DNA of 64,000 nt from Cohnella kolymensis (GTDB lineage: Bacteria; Bacillota; Bacilli; Paenibacillales; Paenibacillaceae), in contig NZ_JXAL01000024.1 of the NCBI RefSeq assembly GCF_000829465.1, forward strand, positions 178,553 through 242,552, written 5' to 3'. Shown piece by piece: positions 44,674 through 54,664 of the stretch. Each line of letters starts with the position of its first letter. Position 1 is the first letter of the stretch. A model generated the notes under the pieces. The model did no database searches. It saw only the letters and a program-made list of their open reading frames with translations, and was not told the origin of the DNA. The position numbers were made by a program, and so were the translations under genes.

Positions 44674-44970
44674 TTAACCGCCTTGTGCTGTTTGAGCAAG
44701 CGAGGCGCTAGGCACAATCGTGCATTTCACTTCTAGTCCCCAATGCTCCTTATAATCAATGGTTAGTTTATCTTTGAGGGTCAATCTCGAAATGTTGAGA
44801 CCAACATCTAATTGGTTGTTTATGGTAATATCCGTTGCCAAATTGGCTGTAAAAGTATATTCGCGAATGGTCATTGGATCTTCACCGTCACTCATCAGTT
44901 TCTGTGCAACCTTAGCGGCTCCTGCAAATGCAACAATTGCTCCTGATAACTGCAACTCTTGACCTGGCAT
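44674..44970 (-). CDS. Cassette gene 3: hypothetical protein, 98 aa
   Basis: N-terminal helix (LSGAIVAFAGAAKVAQKLM) then beta-r rich DITINNQLDVGLNISRLTLK and HWGLEVKCTIVPSASLAQTA. The layout (helix plus beta half) parallels gene 4, so the two may be partners. AAGGGGATGG precedes the ATG. No known family. Confidence 0.6.
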   Translation of the reverse strand: MPGQELQLSGAIVAFAGAAKVAQKLMSDGEDPMTIREYTFTANLATDITINNQLDVGLNISRLTLKDKLTIDYKEHWGLEVKCTIVPSASLAQTAQGG

Positions 44971-45021
44971 GATTGTCCATCCCCTTAACTTATAAAATTG
45001 ATCATGACAATTGTCAAAAGA

Positions 45022-45585
45022 TCAATGCGAATCCTGAATAGTGTAATATAATACTAGTGCTTTACCGTCGACTTCGGACTCCTGAGGAAATTTAGATGAT
45101 AAAGATCTAGCTGCTGAGCGTGAAGATTTATCAGCGTAGATAAATCCTATCTTTGAAATGTCAGCAATTGTTTCCTTTACTTGTTTTAACGCATCCCAAG
45201 CCTTTACAGGTACTACCAACATGGCGGTAGCTGAATGGGTCGACTTAAGAGAGCGTTTCACTTCAGTCCCCTTGGTAATATCCCTCATGAATTCAACAAC
45301 AGCGACATCAGTTTTACTCATCTTTAAAACCTTTAATTCAACCCATGTTTTCGTATCTGGAGCGTTCAACGGAACAAAGGTGAAATCCGCGCGTAATGTT
45401 GATTGATCGTAAGTCACCTCACGATCAAAAACAATATTATTATTATTCTCATGCAGTTTCAGGAATATTTCGCACTGCATCCATACTTCCCATCCGCCGT
45501 TGATGTTTGTAGCTAGGTTCACCACCTTATCGTATTGTTTTTGAACTACGTTACCTACAGCCAGAGCAAAATCATTAATCCTCAT
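45022..45585 (-). CDS. Cassette gene 2: PD-(D/E)XK-like protein, 187 aa
   Basis: DREVTYDQSTLRADFTFVPL followed by TKTWVELKVLKM gives D...ExK, compatible with the restriction-endonuclease fold. GGAGG 9 bp upstream. Likely the effector of the cassette if it is a defence or exclusion module; inference only. Confidence 0.6.
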   Translation of the reverse strand: MRINDFALAVGNVVQKQYDKVVNLATNINGGWEVWMQCEIFLKLHENNNNIVFDREVTYDQSTLRADFTFVPLNAPDTKTWVELKVLKMSKTDVAVVEFMRDITKGTEVKRSLKSTHSATAMLVVPVKAWDALKQVKETIADISKIGFIYADKSSRSAARSLSSKFPQESEVDGKALVLYYTIQDSH

Positions 45586-45727
45586 GTTCCACAGCCTCCA
45601 TTAAGCTTTTTGCACACTTTAAAATTGTATTGGTCACGCGGTTTTTTATTCCATCTTGCGCCATAAATGGAACCGATTGGGATAATTTTAAAGTTGTTGT
45701 ATTGGCTAGAAAATCCGAAGTAAACAC
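45575..45727 (-). CDS. Cassette gene 1: small protein, 50 aa
   Basis: Possible GTG start at 45727 (no clear ribosome-binding site). TTTLKLSQSVPFMAQDGIKN then a helical C-terminus. Overlaps the start of the next cassette gene by 11 bp, which suggests a translated unit. A longer frame running back into the tape measure gene is rejected. Confidence 0.45.
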   Translation of the reverse strand: MFTSDFLANTTTLKLSQSVPFMAQDGIKNRVTNTILKCAKSLMEAVEHED

Positions 45728-45774
45728 GCAGATAAATAGATTTACAATAAAGCTAGATAAATATCGGAAATTAC

Positions 45775-45802
45775 AGGGGCTCACGCGGCCTCTTTTTATT
45801 TT
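45775..45802 (+). terminator. Terminator upstream of the tape measure gene
   Basis: AGGGGC (45775-45780) pairs with GCCTCT (45788-45793) with one G-U pair, then TTTTTATTTT. Transcription into the tape measure must start after it or pass it. Confidence 0.7.
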
Positions 45803-45818
45803 GCCTGAAAACGAGGTG

Positions 45819-45832
45819 AGGAAAATTTTCCT
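45819..45832. promoter_or_regulatory. Start-associated palindrome, copy 3
   Basis: AGGAAAATTTTCCT inside AGGTG...GACCT, a nearly perfect 24-bp dyad. 25 nt before the tape measure TTG start (45858). Confidence 0.8.
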
Positions 45833-45857
45833 GACCTGATCAAAGGGGTGAATTATT

Positions 45858-48800
45858 TTGGCAGACGAGCAAAACAAAGACGTAGTTGGCGCGAGAATTA
45901 ACCTCGATACATCGAAGATCCTGCCGGCATTCCGTGTTATCGATGAGGGAGCCAAACAGAACGCTGAATCTTTCAAAGGACTTAACGCTGAGCTCGCAGT
46001 AACTGCAAAAAGTTATGAGACGATGGGCAAAGCCGCTGACAAGCTGACATTAACTGCGGATGAACGTCGGAAGAAGATACTTGAAGAGTCGAAAGCACTT
46101 GTCGCATCCCGGACCGCGCAGGCTGAGTTGTATAAGGCGAAGACACAGCAGTTGGATCTGACGAATCAGGTTGTGGATTCCAAACTTAAATCACAGCAAG
46201 CGATTCAAAAGAAACGGCAGGATGCAATCCAGCAGCAGGAAAAAGAACATCAACAACGGATGGCGACTCTGACACAAAAGACCGCCGCTGCCAGCTCGCA
46301 GGAAAACCTTGCGCAAGCTAAGATCGATCGCCAGTTCCAGTTGATGCGAAACGGTAACATTAAGCTGGAGATGGAACAACAACGGCACGCAGCGCAGATG
46401 GAGCGCATGTCGAGACAAAGCGCCATGCCCCTGGATTTCGATGGATCTCAAAGCCATTCGTTCCTGGATAAAGTAAAGAGCGCCGCACTTCACGCTACAG
46501 TGTTTCATGGCGTATACACTGCCATTAACGAGGCGCAGGAAGCTTTAAAGGTTGGTCTTGTAGACATCGAGGCTAACATGGCCGGCTATGTTCAGACCAA
46601 TGAGAACTATTTCGTTTCGTGGAATAAAGGCCATACTGAAATGGTTATGAACACTGAGCGCTTACATGCGGAGACAACGAAATTCATTCACACAGCCCAT
46701 GATCTTGGAGCCGAGATCACCGACGTAACTGAATCCGCTCGTTTATGGGGCCGGATGTATAAAGACGTTGGCATCGTACAAGAAATGGTACGCGCTTCAA
46801 CAAAGCTTTCAACGGTTGATCTGGTAGAGTTGGAAGATGCAACAAAGGGGATGGAATCTGTTTTCGCTCAATATGGCGTGCAGATTCATAATGTTAACGA
46901 TGCGATGGTAATGGGTAATCGCGTCCTGGATAGCTGGTCGAAAGTCGCGCACGACACCATGGCGCCTGCCAAGGATCTTGCGGCTGCATTCGAACGGACA
47001 GGTAAAATCGCCGACGAGACAGGCGTATCTTTCGACTTCATGAACGGTTTGATTTCTGCCGGCGTTCGGAATACCGCGCTCGGCGGCGCGAACCTTGGGA
47101 ACATGTGGAAGACGGTTTTCGGTACGATCCGGACGGACAAAGCAGTCAGTGAGATCGAGAGGTTGGGCGTCGCTACAAAAGAGGTTGTAAACGGCACGGA
47201 GCAGTGGAGAAAAGCAGAGGATATTTTGCTTGACCTGTCCGTTAAAGTGACCGATAAAAACTACGACCTGACACAGTCATATGCCGACATCTCACGCGGT
47301 GTCTATCAATATGCGAAACTTGCAGCTTCACTGAATGCCGGAGACATCCTGCTCGGCACGGCGGCGTCTATCGGTTCTACCGGCAGCACCATGGAATATC
47401 TCAAAGTCCAAATGGACACGATCCAGCGCAAGGCGGCACAAACCAAGGCATCTCTACTCGAAATATTCAATCAAGCAGGAGATGACGGACTTCGTTCGGC
47501 AATTAAAGATGCTCTGGACATTTTGGACCAACTGCTCATCGGCTTCACAAAAGTTCCAAAAGAGATTTTCACACTTTCAGCGAGCATCGCAGGATTGATT
47601 GTTCTTTATAAAAACGTTGTACAGCCGCTCGTTATGTGGAAGACGGCACAGGAAGCACTCACAGTCGCGATGCGGATTAACACTGTTGTCACGAATGCCG
47701 AGACCATTGCCATGACTGCTCAGGCAGCGGCCGCAAGAAATGCGGCGATGATGACGGCTCTAGCGACAGGAGGAATTACCCTTCTAACTGGGGCGATTGC
47801 AGCCTCACTTCTTTATATGGGATCATCCGAAAAAGCTCACCGTGACCACATTCAAGCTCTAAAGGATGAGGATTCTGCTGCACAGCAGATGATCAGCCAG
47901 TATCAAAGGCAGCAAGAGCTTATACCTAAACTGGCTAATGCGCATAACTCATTGCAGGGTATGCTCGAAAAAGGCACTCTATCGGCGGACAAAGAAGCGA
48001 AGGTCAAAAAGCAACTAGACGATATCTCAAAAGCGCTAACTATTACCCTCGGTGAAGAAGGAGCAGCACACCTGCAGGCGGCTAACTACACCGACGAGGC
48101 AGTAAAGAAACAAATCGCCGTTCTTGATGAGTTAATCGCTAAACAGAATGAAGCAAGAAAAAATGTGCTCCTGGACCAGAGAAAAGAAATAGAGGATCAG
48201 CAGAAACAGAAACTGAAAGAATTGGAGGCTGCTAAGGATGAACTGTTAGGTGCGCAAATAACATCCGGAATAACTGCAGGTGAAGTCGGCGTACAAATGA
48301 CTGCCCAACTGGAGAAGGCGCAGCAGAAGGTCCAAGACCTCACTACGGATAACAACAAATTAACCGATGCACTTGCCGGCGTTAATGTGCAACTCGGAGA
48401 GATGGAAGTCGAGAAGGTAGATCAGTTAGCGGGGTCGTCAAAAAAATCGGCAGAAGCGGCGCAAGATGCTGCTGATCAACTAAAGGATCTACAGACTCAA
48501 CTTAAAGATGCTGAGTCTGCTATAGCCGATCTTAACCAAGTCTCTTTAGACATGGCAGCCGGCCATTCTCTTAATGCTCAGAAGGTCGCTCAACTGATCC
48601 ATGACTATCCGCAGTTAGCTAGTCAGATTCATAAAACCAAGGACGGTTGGGTCGTTGAAAAAGGCGCGGTCAACGACATCAAGAATGCAAAGATTGAGTT
48701 GGCTGTAAAGTCCGCTCAGGCTCAGTCCTCTATGACCAGCGATGCTTTCAAAGGCATGGAAGATCGGATCGGCGCTTATGATATCGAGATCCAGAAAATC

Positions 48801-50520
48801 ATGGATTTGAAATCAGCAATGATAGAGGCTGAGAAGGTTCCAACCGTCGTTCCTCCTTATCTCCGAAACATGGGTGATGCACCTGATGCATTAGGGGGTA
48901 GGCTGGCAGAGGATGACGCACTACGCGCAGCCATCATAGCTGCAGGTGAAGCTAGAGAGAAAACAAAAAAAAGCGCTCGAGGGTCTCTACAAAGATGATA
49001 CTTACGGAGCTAATGTGCCAAATGGTTCCAAATCAGGCGGATCAAGTTCAAAGGATGATCCTCAGCAAAAGGCGTTTGAAGCATTCCATAAGCGTATTGA
49101 ACACCTGAAGGCTATAGGCAAACTGACCACAGAGCAAGAGCTAAAGGAATGGCAAAGCGTTCAAGGTAAATTCTCTAAAAGCCTGGAGTTAAGGTGGCAG
49201 GTTGAAGAGAAAATCTACGACTTGCAAAACAAACTGCTTGAGGACAAGCAGAGGAAAGATCAAGAAGCTTTCTCGCAATCGGAAAAGTGGATCTCCCACA
49301 AGAAAGCCATGGGCGAATTGTCTGCCGCTGAAGAACTGGCAGCTTGGGAGCGCGTCCAGGCTCGTTACCGAGTCGGGACAGAGGAAAGAATGCGCGCCGA
49401 CGAACAAGTACACACCGCTAAAATGGCACTCATTGAGGAAGAGAAAAGCGGCATAGAGGACCTCATTTCAGTTCAAACCGATGCCATTGAGAAGCTTCGA
49501 AAAGACGCTATCAAAAAGATCGAGAACGAACGCGATGCCTACGTTGAAGCTCAGGACGCTAAAATTCGTGCGATCGACGAGCTCATTCAAAAAGAGCAAG
49601 AGGCGAATGAAGACGACGATTACGAGGCACAGCTAGCCAAGAAACGTGCTCGCCTCCAACTACTCGAATCCGCTGTTGGTCCAGAGGGTATCAAGGAACG
49701 ACGTCATCTAAAAGAAGAAATCGAGAAGATGGAGCTCGAGCATCAACGCGTTCTCCGTAAGCGGTCTCTCGAATCCGACAAGAAAGGGTTGGAGGACGAG
49801 AAAACTGAAAAGCTAAAAGCCTTTGAACAAGATATTACGGATGCGGAAAATCATTTTGATGATCTGCTGGAAGCCTTTAAAGATTACAAAGGTGATATCG
49901 AAGGGGAAGCTGAACTGTTAAAAAATCTCCAAATCCTTAAGGAATCGGAGAAAAATGCAGAGATACTTAGGCTGCTTGACGCCTTTATTACAGAGTATCA
50001 GTCAAAAATGAGTAAAATAAGCGACTTGTCTTTGACTCCGGAGCAAAAAGATCTCGAAGAATACAATGGCAATAAGGATCTGTGGAATGCGGCAAAGGCC
50101 AAAGGCGACAAGCAGGAAATGGCCAGGATAGAGGCTCGGAATAAAGAGATTCGCGATCAATACGGCATTAAGCAAGACACCGGTAAGCTGCAACATTTCG
50201 CTGATGGTGGAGTGGTAAAAGGCCCGAGCTTAGGGCAAACGGTTCCGGTTATGGCTGAAGTAGGGGAGATGTATCTAAATCCTTCACAGCAGTCGAATCT
50301 ATTCAAACTGCTTAATTTCAGAATGCCGCAACTGAGAGTTTCCAAGCCTGATTTCGCCATGGCTTCCGGATCTAATCAAACCATTGTGAACAAGCACTAC
50401 TGGGAGATATCTTCCGGAGACACCATTCTCACAGATAATGCAGACGTTCGAACCTACTGGAATGAGCGAGATAGTATGGTGCGCAGAATTCAATCCCGAA
50501 CGGGGGCGAAGCAAAGATGA
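45858..50520 (+). pseudogene. Tape measure protein, frameshifted (restored 1553 aa)
   Basis: Sets tail length. TTG start with AAAGGGGTG. The first frame (to 48998) has coiled coils and the TP901-like minor tail domain (FMNGLISAGVRNTALGGANL), plus hydrophobic helices near residues 565-660. The second (to 50520) continues ALEGLYKDDTYG with long coiled coils. At the A8 run (48965-48973 region) one A must be dropped to join GEAREKTKKALEGLYK, giving 1553 residues. A8 also permits transcriptional slippage. Confidence 0.85.
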
Positions 50521-51071
50521 TCGAAGCATGGATTGACGGCGTTTCGTTCTCGTCGCTTGGGATCGGAATTAAGAAGCGAGATATCGACCTCTTGCCAGAA
50601 ACACGAGATTACACGGCGCAGATCGCCGGCCAGGACGGAGAGATGGACTTTGGTTCGGAGTACGGTTCGCGAGTGATTAATCACGAATGCATCTTGATGG
50701 CGGATGATCCGACAATGGATTACCAAGCTAAGGCTAGGCAATTGTCTCGGGTGTTCGATGCCAAAAAGGGTGAGAGGATCATCACCTATAGCGACATTCC
50801 CGGCAAACGATATCGCATGCGTTATGCGGGAAGCCTCCCGATTGAAAAGATCATTTTCGATGGGATGTTCACACTGCCTATGAAAATGTACGACCCGTTT
50901 CCGGAAGCTGCGGATGAACAATTAATTGAAACAACCATCACTGATTCACCTGAAAAGATAGTTATCCAGTCGGACGGCGACTTAAACGCCAGTCCGACTT
51001 TTGTTTTAACGAATAAAGGCGATCAAGCGGTCAATGGATTCAAAATTCAAAACGAATACCAACTTGAATAG
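50517..51071 (+). CDS. Distal tail protein (Dit)
   Basis: 184 residues. WIDGVSFSSLGIGIKKRDID then DYTAQIAGQDGEMDFGSEYG and FTLPMKMYDPFPE match the N-terminal Dit barrel. It docks the baseplate to the tube. ATGA overlap with the tape measure stop. Confidence 0.85.
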   Translation: MIEAWIDGVSFSSLGIGIKKRDIDLLPETRDYTAQIAGQDGEMDFGSEYGSRVINHECILMADDPTMDYQAKARQLSRVFDAKKGERIITYSDIPGKRYRMRYAGSLPIEKIIFDGMFTLPMKMYDPFPEAADEQLIETTITDSPEKIVIQSDGDLNASPTFVLTNKGDQAVNGFKIQNEYQLE

Positions 51072-51085
51072 GAGTGTGACAAACA

Positions 51086-51481
51086 ATGAATATCAGTAAT
51101 TTTTTGGCCACTGCATTGTTAAACCAAGTCTTCCGGAATATCGACTATGCAAGACCAAACACCGTATTTCTTGCACTATACACATCCGATCCCACAGTTG
51201 TGGATACAGGCGCTGAAGTCGAGGGTGGTGCTTATGCCCGACAGCCCATTACCTTTAGTGCGCCATCCGTAGCAAACGGCAAAGAGACAATTCGAAACAA
51301 CGCCGAAATTGTGTTTCCTATTGCCAGCGCAGACTGGGGAACTGTAACACACTTAGGCATTAGAGATGCTGCCAATGGTGGGAATCTACTCTACTTCGGA
51401 CCATGGACAGCTGCAAGAACTATTCTTTCCGGCGACCGACCTCGCGTACTTCTGGACTCACTTACCCTGACCTTGAGCTAA
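51086..51481 (+). CDS. Phage tail fibre-type protein, 131 aa
   Basis: FLALYTSDPTVVDTGAEVEG, YARQPITFSAP and WGTVTHLGIRDAANGGNLLY are the pattern of small phage structural proteins annotated as tail fibre or Gp-like adhesin parts. Baseplate location. Confidence 0.7.
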   Translation: MNISNFLATALLNQVFRNIDYARPNTVFLALYTSDPTVVDTGAEVEGGAYARQPITFSAPSVANGKETIRNNAEIVFPIASADWGTVTHLGIRDAANGGNLLYFGPWTAARTILSGDRPRVLLDSLTLTLS

Positions 51482-51493
51482 GGAGGCTAATAA

Positions 51494-52122
51494 ATGCAAC
51501 AAACAATGTATGCAGGGCTGGCAAACAGCCCTCAGACGGAGATATCTGCCGGTATTGACGCCGTTCAGAATACAGTCCCACTTCTGGTCTCCTCCCGGGT
51601 TCCGGATGCTCCGAACCTGGTCACCATCGGAACGGATGAAACAGCGGAGACTATACTTTATACCGGAAAGGCCGGGAATACTCTCACCGGTGTGATGAGG
51701 GGGGTTGAAGGCGCGGCTATAGCATGGGGAGTAGGCTCTAAAGTGGCACGTAACTTTACAGCTAAGGATTATGAATCTCTTCGACAGAACATTGCTGACC
51801 ACGAAAATAGAATTTCTGATGCAGAAAATGATAAATCGCCGAATGAATCTCCAGAGTTTACAGGTACGCCTACAGCACCGACAGCCGCAGTTGGAACTAA
51901 CTCAACACAAATAGCTACAACAGAATTTGTACAGAACACGTACACAGCTTCCGATGTACTAGCAAAGCTATAACGGTAGATGGTAGTGGTAGCGGTGTAG
52001 ATGCCGATTCTATTGATGGGAAACATGTTGAAGAAATATCGGGATTTGCAACAAATGAATCAACGGGAATAAAGTATACGCTACATGTTGATGATCAAGG
52101 ACTGTATTTGAAGGAGGTTTAA
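51494..52122 (+). pseudogene. Tail fibre/collar-type protein, frameshifted (restored 209 aa)
   Basis: The first frame ends SDVLAKL at 51971-51973. Adding one A (CTATAA to CTAATAA) continues ITVDGSGSGVDADSIDGKH, the DAD-xDGKHA-type motif common in phage fibres, through YTLHVDDQGLYLKEV to TAA 52120. Contains the SPEFTGTPTAPTAAVGTNST repeat-like segment of fibre proteins. Confidence 0.78.
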
Positions 52123-52125
52123 TAT

Positions 52126-53022
52126 ATGGCTAGTGGAGATATTTTAAGGCTCGGGGTCGGGGATGATTATATTTCTTTCCCGAGTAAAGTAGCGGGTTAT
52201 ATGCCCGTCGCACCGGGAGCAAACGCGGAGTTTGGTTGGACAACAGACGGAACACGGTTTATCTATTATGCAGATAAGAACGAAGGCGTCAATTCTTTCC
52301 GCAGATATGACGTAACAAACCCAAATGCGGGTTGGGTTACGTTGGCACCGTTGCCGGCGGTTGGCGCATATGGCCTTGCTCTAAAGTATGCTGACGGATT
52401 TATATATTACGTTGGAGCGAGCAATCAAGGGTTTTATCGTTACGAAATTGCCGCGAATACGTGGAGCGCAGCGCTTGCTAATTTACTAGTGGCACAAAAC
52501 AACGGTTGTAATTTATTGTGGGATGGGTCGGATACTATTTACGCATGGTTGACAGGGACATCTTTTACTAAGTACAGCATTTCCGGTAACGTTTGGACCG
52601 CTTTACAAGGTCCGACGCCGAGCGTCAGCGGCGGTGCAAATATGGTATATGACGGAGACGACACAATTTATTACCAATCCGGAGGTTCGGCATCTAACCC
52701 GGTATATGCGTACTCCATTTCCCGTAACGTTCACAGCGCTATGCCCGGTAGCACTAGCGGAGTAGGCTCAGTGTATTTTCCGGGCGGCAGGTACATTTAT
52801 AGATTATCCACACCGGGCGCGTCAGACGTACTTGTAATAGATAGATATACCGGAACCGTAAATACTGCGTATAACGTAACAATTGGAATGGCAAACAATT
52901 ACGTCACAAGGGTGCTCTGTATGCAAGACGGGTCAGTTTATACAAAGTTGGCGGCCGGTACCGGTTTCTTTAAGAATAATAAAGCATTTAAGCCGACGCC
53001 AAAATCATTGATTCTAAGCTAA
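52126..53022 (+). CDS. Kelch-like beta-propeller receptor-binding candidate
   Basis: 298 residues with several propeller-like blades (FRRYDVTNPNAGWVTLAPLP, YRYEIAANTWSAALANL, KYSISGNVWTALQG, YAYSISRNVHSAMPG). Likely exposed adhesin that binds a surface sugar or protein. AAGGAGG precedes the ATG. Confidence 0.75.
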   Translation: MASGDILRLGVGDDYISFPSKVAGYMPVAPGANAEFGWTTDGTRFIYYADKNEGVNSFRRYDVTNPNAGWVTLAPLPAVGAYGLALKYADGFIYYVGASNQGFYRYEIAANTWSAALANLLVAQNNGCNLLWDGSDTIYAWLTGTSFTKYSISGNVWTALQGPTPSVSGGANMVYDGDDTIYYQSGGSASNPVYAYSISRNVHSAMPGSTSGVGSVYFPGGRYIYRLSTPGASDVLVIDRYTGTVNTAYNVTIGMANNYVTRVLCMQDGSVYTKLAAGTGFFKNNKAFKPTPKSLILS

Positions 53023-53036
53023 AGGAGGGATAATAA

Positions 53037-53594
53037 ATGAACGTTGATGTTTATTCGGTTGGTGACGGTTGGGGGTATTCTATACATTCGGAAACGGACA
53101 ATGTTCATATTGTCCAAGAGTTCAACCCATATAGACGCGGGTTTGTGTCTATGACGAAAGAGGAAGCTCAATATTTCGCCGATTGCATAGCAGCGGGCAC
53201 GGAAATCGTTTACGAAGGCGATCCTCCGTATATGGGGATGAGTTTAGATGAGGCCAAGCAAGATAAAGTTAAAGAGCTTGCTGCTGAAAGAGACAAGCAT
53301 CTATATGCTGGGTTCTCATCGAATGCTACTGGAATAACCTTATACTTTGGTTTTGATCCCATCGACCAAGCGTACCTTCAAGAAAAGGCATTACTATTGG
53401 TTATTGACCCCACTGTGGATGCAATAGATTGGAAGACCAGCCAGGGTTTTGTGACACTGACACGCAGCCAGTTCCTTCAAGTCATCAAAGACGGCGGAAC
53501 ACATAAAGAAGGACTGGTAAGGCAGCTCATGTATCTTGAAGCTCAAGTTATGAATTGCACTACCATCGAAGAAGTTGCCGCCTTAGCTTGGTGA
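53037..53594 (+). CDS. Tail fibre accessory protein with DUF4376-like domain
   Basis: 185 residues. The C-terminal half (DEAKQDKVKELAAERDKHLY, FVTLTRSQFLQVIKDG) resembles DUF4376, often attached to fibre assembly proteins. The N-terminal part is a small domain (VDVYSVGDGWGYSIHSETDN). Confidence 0.68.
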   Translation: MNVDVYSVGDGWGYSIHSETDNVHIVQEFNPYRRGFVSMTKEEAQYFADCIAAGTEIVYEGDPPYMGMSLDEAKQDKVKELAAERDKHLYAGFSSNATGITLYFGFDPIDQAYLQEKALLLVIDPTVDAIDWKTSQGFVTLTRSQFLQVIKDGGTHKEGLVRQLMYLEAQVMNCTTIEEVAALAW

Positions 53595-53599
53595 TTGCT

Positions 53600-54076
53600 A
53601 TGAAAATCGGGGATATCATTTTCGTTCGGTCGTCGTCGCCGTTTAGCTGGTTAATCAGGTGGCTCACTCGATCCGAATACAGTCATTGCGCTATCTATCT
53701 AACCGAGAAAAAAATCATCGAAGCGGACGCGCTGAAGCGAGTGAAGATCAGCAAGAATCGCTATCATGATTGCCCCAGTGTGGATTTGTGCTTGAACGAC
53801 AATGAGAAGGTAAGGCTGGTGGAATATCTTATAAACCAAATCGGCAAGCCCTACGATTACAAGCAAATCGCGGGGCTTTTTCTTCGCCTAATTGGCCTTA
53901 GCAAAAAACAGAATCTATGGGACTCGGTCAATTCTGTCATCTGTTCGGAGCTTATCGACCGGGGTTACGGGTCGATAGGCCGCGATTTGTTGCCGGACCG
54001 GTTAGATGGTGATTGTACGCCAGCGGATCTCGCCAATGCACTTCTTGGAAGAGAAGCTGTATGCAAGTGCGCCTAA
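53600..54076 (+). CDS. YiiX/NlpC-P60-like permuted papain protein
   Basis: 158 residues. KIGDIIFVRSSSPFSWLIRW, SEYSHCAIYL (His near the start) and VICSELIDRGYG (Cys) follow the circularly permuted NlpC/P60 order. May cleave amide or ester bonds in wall or lipid during entry. ATG 53600 chosen; its own ribosome-binding site is weak. Confidence 0.82.
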   Translation: MKIGDIIFVRSSSPFSWLIRWLTRSEYSHCAIYLTEKKIIEADALKRVKISKNRYHDCPSVDLCLNDNEKVRLVEYLINQIGKPYDYKQIAGLFLRLIGLSKKQNLWDSVNSVICSELIDRGYGSIGRDLLPDRLDGDCTPADLANALLGREAVCKCA

Positions 54077-54134
54077 AAGCACTCCGCAAACGCGGAGCTA
54101 TGTATAACACTCTCCCGCAGAGGCGGTGAAATAA

Positions 54135-54653
54135 ATGTTTAACCAAAGTTCTGCATTTAATCGTGCGCCGTTCAATAGACCGTTTTCTGTTGAAATTTTG
54201 CTATCCGTAACATTAGATGGACAAGGAACTGCGGCGGCATCTCTTAACCGTGACACAGTTATGGCCTCAGAACTGACTGGAATAGCTGAAGTAATAGGGG
54301 ACCTGATACAAGGTGTCCTGTTCGCGGCCCAAGTTGACGGCATCGGCTCTGTCAGTGGAGAGCTGCTACGCGAGCGAATCCTGTCCGCAGCTCTTGATGC
54401 GGGTGGCACGTTATTAGCTAATATGAGCAGGTTTCATGTTGAGGAAATACAAATTAGTTCACCCATTGTGCCGGGTGATAAAGTGGTGATCGATGCTAAG
54501 AAACTTCGCGCTTCAAAGAATGGTGAGCCTGTCGGATACACCGGAGATTTCTTCGACATACACCCTGGCCAGAATGAGCTAACCATAACGGACCAATCAT
54601 CCGGGAGGACAATTCAAATTCGAGTAACACATCGTGACAAATACCTGTATTGA
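54135..54653 (+). CDS. Baseplate protein, Dit C-terminal-like, 172 aa
   Basis: The second half (PIVPGDKVVIDAKKLRASKN, GYTGDFFDIHPGQNELTI) matches the outer domain of Dit proteins; the first half is a repeat-like spacer (SLNRDTVMASELTG). Perhaps a displaced Dit domain. A CTCCGC-AAAC-GCGGAG hairpin lies just upstream (54083-54098). Confidence 0.65.
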   Translation: MFNQSSAFNRAPFNRPFSVEILLSVTLDGQGTAAASLNRDTVMASELTGIAEVIGDLIQGVLFAAQVDGIGSVSGELLRERILSAALDAGGTLLANMSRFHVEEIQISSPIVPGDKVVIDAKKLRASKNGEPVGYTGDFFDIHPGQNELTITDQSSGRTIQIRVTHRDKYLY

Positions 54654-54664
54654 GGGTGGTCGAC

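Noticed and set aside
45575..45976. 133-aa minus-strand gene overlapping the tape measure start
   Set aside because: Its first 80 codons are antisense to the tape measure start, a terminator and the palindrome, with no ribosome-binding site; only the distal 50 codons are plausible.
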